From: Clostridium thermosuccinogenes
GTDB lineage: Bacteria > Bacillota > Clostridia > Acetivibrionales > DSM-5807
Direction: 5' to 3'
DNA length: 64,000 bases
NCBI RefSeq assembly: GCF_002896855.1
Contig: NZ_CP021850.1
Coordinates: 1,513,665 to 1,577,664, forward strand
The notes beneath the pieces were generated by a model, which ran no database searches, was not told the DNA's origin, and worked only from the letters and a program-made list of their open reading frames with translations. Position 1 is the stretch's first letter. The number at the start of each line of letters is the position of its first letter. A program made the translations under genes and the position numbers. Below, piece after piece: positions 61,224-64,000 of this stretch.

Positions 61224-61634
61224 ATGGGAAGACGTGCATCCAGGGAGATTGCAATGAAATTGCTTTATCAACTGGAGTTTCAGAAGGAAGACCGGGATGA
61301 ACAGCTAAATGCAGTTTTGGAAGATAATAGCCTCACGGAATCGGACAGGGAGTATATAAAGGATGTGGTTTATGGAGTCTTGAATAATATAAGTGATATA
61401 GACAAGACGATAGAGACCAATGCAAAAGGCTGGAAAATCAACAGGATTTCCAAAGTTGATCTTGCAATCCTGAGGCTGGGCATATATGAGATAGGTTTCA
61501 GGGAGGATATCCCTTACTCGGTGTCTGTCAATGAAGCAGTGGAACTGGCTAAAAAATACAGCGGAGAGGATGCAGGGTCGTTTGTTAACGGCATTCTCGG
61601 AAAAGTGCCAAAATCAAAGGAGTTATTATTGTAA
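61224..61634 (+). CDS. nusB: Transcription antitermination factor NusB
   Basis: NusB with NusE binds boxA RNA and supports rRNA antitermination. The 136-residue helical protein shows GRRASREIAMKLLYQLEFQ at the start, DREYIKDVVYGVLNNISDIDKTIETNAKGWKINRISKVDLAILRLGIYEI, and DIPYSVSVNEAVELAKKYSGEDAGSFVNGILGKV at the end. GGGAGGT precedes the ATG. Confidence 0.96.
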   Translation: MGRRASREIAMKLLYQLEFQKEDRDEQLNAVLEDNSLTESDREYIKDVVYGVLNNISDIDKTIETNAKGWKINRISKVDLAILRLGIYEIGFREDIPYSVSVNEAVELAKKYSGEDAGSFVNGILGKVPKSKELLL

Positions 61635-61775
61635 ATCTTGGAAGAAAAGGGGTAAAATGCTATTAGTGGTCTGAATCAGAAGTGTGCGATGAAGAATGGG
61701 GAAATAGTTTCTTTGTTCTTCATTTTTATTATTTACGGGACTTTGCTTAAGAGCATCCTGGTTTGAGGTGGAATC

Positions 61776-62996
61776 ATGCGGTATATATTGTCGGTATCGG
61801 AAATAAACAGTTACATAAAAGATGTGATATCAAGGGATCTTATCCTGTCCAATCTCTGGGTAAGAGGTGAGATATCAAATTATAAGTATCATTATTCGGG
61901 GCATATGTATTTTACCTTGAAGGATGAGAGCAGTGTCCTCAAGTGCGTTATGTTTAAATCCTATGCTTCAGCCTTGAAATTTCAGCCGGAAAATGGTATG
62001 AAAGTTATAATAAAGGGATATGTTTCGGTTTTTGAGAGAGATGGACAATACCAGCTATATGTGGAAGAAATGCAGGCAGATGGCCTGGGAAATCTTCACC
62101 TGGCCTTTGAACAGCTCAAGAAAAAGCTCCAGGAAGAGGGCTTGTTTGATCCATCCCACAAAAAAAAGATTCCTCTTATGCCGGAAAGGATAGGAGTTGT
62201 TACATCTTCCACCGGAGCTGTTATCCGTGATATTATTAATGTGGTAAGCCGCAGGTTCCGGAATGTGGAAATCAAAATCTTTCCCACGGCAGTACAGGGT
62301 GAGCAGGCGGCAGGACAGATATCCAGGGCCATACGCAAGCTGAATGAGCTGAATTGTGTGGATGTGATCATCGTTGCCAGGGGAGGAGGTTCCCTTGAAG
62401 AATTGTGGCCGTTTAATGAGGAAATTGTCGCCAGAAGCATTTATGAATCCAAAATACCGGTAATATCGGCCGTAGGTCATGAAACCGATTTTACCATAGC
62501 CGATTTTGTAGCAGATCTTCGAGCGCCAACTCCTTCAGCGGCAGCAGAGATAGTAGTCCCCGAAAAGTACATGATGGTGGACAGAATACAGAATTTGAAT
62601 TCAAGGCTCAAAAATTCTTTGATAAACAGCATGAAAATGAATAAAATGAGGTATATAAAAGTAATGAACCGGTTGCCTTTCCGCCAACCCTATGATAGGG
62701 TGTATCAGGAGCGCATGAGGTTGGATGTTTTGGGGAAATCCATGTACAAATCCCTGCTGCTCATCAAGAGAAAAGCTGCTTCCGACTTCGGACTGCTGGC
62801 CGGGAAGCTTGACTCCCTCAGCCCTTTGAGCATACTGGCAAGAGGCTACAGCATAGCAAAGCAAGAAGGCAAGGGCAAAATCATAAAATCGGTAAAGGAT
62901 GTGAACACAGGCGACAGGGTAAGGCTGGAAGTAAGCGACGGGGAGATTAGCTGCGTGGTTGACGGTATAAGTGATAAAAATGCTTTTTTTAAATAA
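61776..62996 (+). CDS. xseA: Exodeoxyribonuclease VII large subunit
   Basis: The 406-residue protein has the OB domain (ISNYKYHYSGHMYFTLKDESSVLKCVMFKSYA) and the catalytic domain (RIGVVTSSTGAVIRDIINVVSRRF, VIIVARGGGSLEELWPFNEEIVARSIYESKIPVISAVGHETDFTIADFVADLRAPTPSAAAEIVVP). With XseB it degrades single-stranded DNA. TGAGGTGG lies before the ATG. The gap to xseB is 291 bases, unusual because these genes normally touch or overlap. Confidence 0.96.
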   Translation: MRYILSVSEINSYIKDVISRDLILSNLWVRGEISNYKYHYSGHMYFTLKDESSVLKCVMFKSYASALKFQPENGMKVIIKGYVSVFERDGQYQLYVEEMQADGLGNLHLAFEQLKKKLQEEGLFDPSHKKKIPLMPERIGVVTSSTGAVIRDIINVVSRRFRNVEIKIFPTAVQGEQAAGQISRAIRKLNELNCVDVIIVARGGGSLEELWPFNEEIVARSIYESKIPVISAVGHETDFTIADFVADLRAPTPSAAAEIVVPEKYMMVDRIQNLNSRLKNSLINSMKMNKMRYIKVMNRLPFRQPYDRVYQERMRLDVLGKSMYKSLLLIKRKAASDFGLLAGKLDSLSPLSILARGYSIAKQEGKGKIIKSVKDVNTGDRVRLEVSDGEISCVVDGISDKNAFFK

Positions 62997-63187
62997 GTGC
63001 GTAAATTTATTGCGATAGAGATTTGAAAGCTGTGTAAAATTGATGCGGCGGTCTATTTGTTTGATGCATTGCTGCGAAGCTCTTTGTTATTTTATTGTTA
63101 TTTTATTAATAAAGAGAGAATAAAAGTGAGCTGGAACATGAATACATCGCAGACCAATATGGGGACTGTATCAAAAAAGGTGAAAGG

Positions 63188-63283
63188 ATGGAATTGAAGC
63201 TTGCCGGAGGAACAGGTTTGCATTCGATGGACATATGGCCTCTGTCGCAGCATAATACAAGATTCGAACGATTGAGAGGGTAA
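63188..63283 (+). CDS. Candidate 31-residue peptide upstream of xseB
   Basis: ATG 63188 follows AAAAAGGTGAAAGG and opens 31 codons (MELKLAGGTGLHSMDIWPLS, then QHNTRFERLRG). Its stop lies four bases before the xseB ATG, and the xseB ribosome site lies inside its last codons. It may be a leader or chance frame. No family is recognised. Confidence 0.3.
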   Translation: MELKLAGGTGLHSMDIWPLSQHNTRFERLRG

Positions 63284-63287
63284 TATT

Positions 63288-63524
63288 ATGAGCAAGAAGG
63301 AAAAGAAGTTTGAAGAAGCAATAAAGGAATTGGAAGAAATTGTTGAAAAACTGGAAAAGGGTGATTTGTCTCTGGATGAATCCATTGAGTTTTTTCAGAA
63401 AGGTATAGAGTTATCAAAATACTGCAGTAAAAGGCTCGATGAGATAGAAAGGAAAATCAGCCTGCTGGTGGAAGACGAAAAAGGCCGGATAATCGAGGAA
63501 CCCTTTAATGTGACGGAGGTTTGA
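63288..63524 (+). CDS. xseB: Exodeoxyribonuclease VII small subunit
   Basis: The 78-residue helical protein matches XseB: KKFEEAIKELEEIVEKLEKGDLSLDESIEFFQKGIELSKYCSKRLDEIERKISLLV. Several XseB chains bind each XseA. GAGAGGG precedes the ATG. ispA begins one base after the stop. Confidence 0.96.
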   Translation: MSKKEKKFEEAIKELEEIVEKLEKGDLSLDESIEFFQKGIELSKYCSKRLDEIERKISLLVEDEKGRIIEEPFNVTEV

Positions 63525-63525
63525 G

Positions 63526-64000
63526 ATGGATTTCAAGGAAAAACTGAATTGCTATACAAACATTATTAACAACGAATTGGACAAACTCTTATATATTGAC
63601 GGTTCCGAGCAAAGAAAAATCCGGGAAGCTATGAGATACAGCCTTATGGCCGGAGGAAAACGCTTGAGACCGGTACTTTCTCTGGCTGTCTGTGAAGCTT
63701 TGGATGGCGATAGAGATCAGGTGCTGCCTTTTGCGTGCGCTTTGGAAATGATACATACTTATTCCCTTATCCATGATGACTTACCGGCGATGGACGATGA
63801 TGATTATAGAAGAGGAAGGCTTACAAACCACAAGGTTTTTGGTGAAGCCATGGCGATTCTGGCCGGAGATGGGTTGCTTAATTATGCTTTTGAAGTTATG
63901 CTGGATCATGTCCGCAAGGATAGCAGCAATATATCAGCAAAGTTAGAGGCAATGCATATTATAGCCCGGTCTTCGGGAATAGACGGCATGATTGGCGGCC
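63526..64000 (+). CDS. ispA: Farnesyl/geranyl diphosphate synthase (3' end outside window)
   Basis: The first 158 codons are present. They show a helical polyprenyl synthetase start, MRYSLMAGGKRLRPVLSLAVCEA with substrate-binding Lys/Arg, then the first aspartate-rich motif LIHDDLPAMDDDDYRRGR and NHKVFGEAMAILAGDGLL. Such enzymes chain isopentenyl diphosphate units, giving farnesyl diphosphate for undecaprenyl phosphate and other isoprenoids. The second aspartate motif lies beyond the window. ACGGAGG lies upstream, inside the xseB end. The xseA-xseB-ispA order is standard in Bacillota. Confidence 0.94.
   Translation, partial: MDFKEKLNCYTNIINNELDKLLYIDGSEQRKIREAMRYSLMAGGKRLRPVLSLAVCEALDGDRDQVLPFACALEMIHTYSLIHDDLPAMDDDDYRRGRLTNHKVFGEAMAILAGDGLLNYAFEVMLDHVRKDSSNISAKLEAMHIIARSSGIDGMIGG

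Noticed and set aside
1-64000. CRISPR arrays, tRNA, rRNA, intact transposases or prophage genes
   Set aside because: Looked for direct repeats with spacers, clover-leaf ends and transposase motifs; none seen.

Overview
This window is a chromosomal segment from a spore-forming member of the Clostridia. Evidence is the complete eight-gene spoIIIA operon, a 23-codon spoVM, ylbJ, a Spo0E-family gene, a SpoVD-type penicillin-binding protein, strong AGGAGG-type ribosome binding sites and frequent TTG starts. MurE carries the DNPR motif of the meso-diaminopimelate type, as expected in Clostridia with Gram-positive walls. Gene order suggests relatives of Ruminiclostridium/Acetivibrio, but that is an inference from synteny. 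No rRNA, tRNA, CRISPR array, intact insertion sequence or prophage is visible.

Layout. 1-2.4 kb is a worn accessory stretch: the end of an ABC ATPase, a deleted phosphotransferase pseudogene, a GNAT acetyltransferase, a hairpin-rich gap and a small membrane protein. 2.6-6.6 kb holds the M16 pair yfmF/yfmH, lgt and a Spo0E-like gene. rodA follows. 8.0-19.4 kb is the division and cell wall cluster, mraZ-rsmH-ftsL-spoVD-murE-murF-mraY-spoVE/ftsW-murG. It has a MraZ operator, unusually wide gaps, no murD, and ends at a murA cut off just after its catalytic cysteine. 20.2-22 kb is an ECF sigma factor with its anti-sigma factor. 22.2-27.4 kb holds polA, coaE, a lytic transglycosylase and a GGDEF diguanylate cyclase.

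27.7-36.7 kb holds a T-box-controlled DAHP synthase, a CheW-like protein, ychF, a GDPD-family enzyme, a two-component system and an HtrA protease with an octapeptide repeat tail. 36.9-44.8 kb holds nth, a GlsB-like protein, spoVM, rpmB, recG, rsmD, coaD, a coiled-coil protein and ylbJ. At 45 kb a class I cyclic-di-GMP riboswitch with a terminator precedes an HD-GYP phosphodiesterase. ilvE, yqeG, aroE, a prepilin peptidase, comFB, a TIM-barrel gene, aroQ and efp follow. 53.3-64 kb holds a CD1247-type zinc-ribbon protein, spoIIIAA-AH, an Asp23/AmaP/DUF2273 alkaline-shock set, nusB, xseA, xseB and the start of ispA.

How the genes connect. The wall cluster, rodA and the transglycosylase build and remodel peptidoglycan. 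spoIIIA, spoVM, spoVD, spoVE-like ftsW and ylbJ serve sporulation. The GGDEF cyclase, riboswitch-controlled HD-GYP enzyme and possibly ComFB form a cyclic-dinucleotide circuit. YfmF/YfmH and EF-P belong to one translation-factor modification pathway. aroF, aroE and aroQ are three shikimate-pathway genes. The points most worth a second look are the riboswitch-to-phosphodiesterase loop, the tiny spoVM gene, the truncated murA with its dyad, the possible small ORFs in the wall-cluster gaps, and the 24-bp repeat array in htrA.
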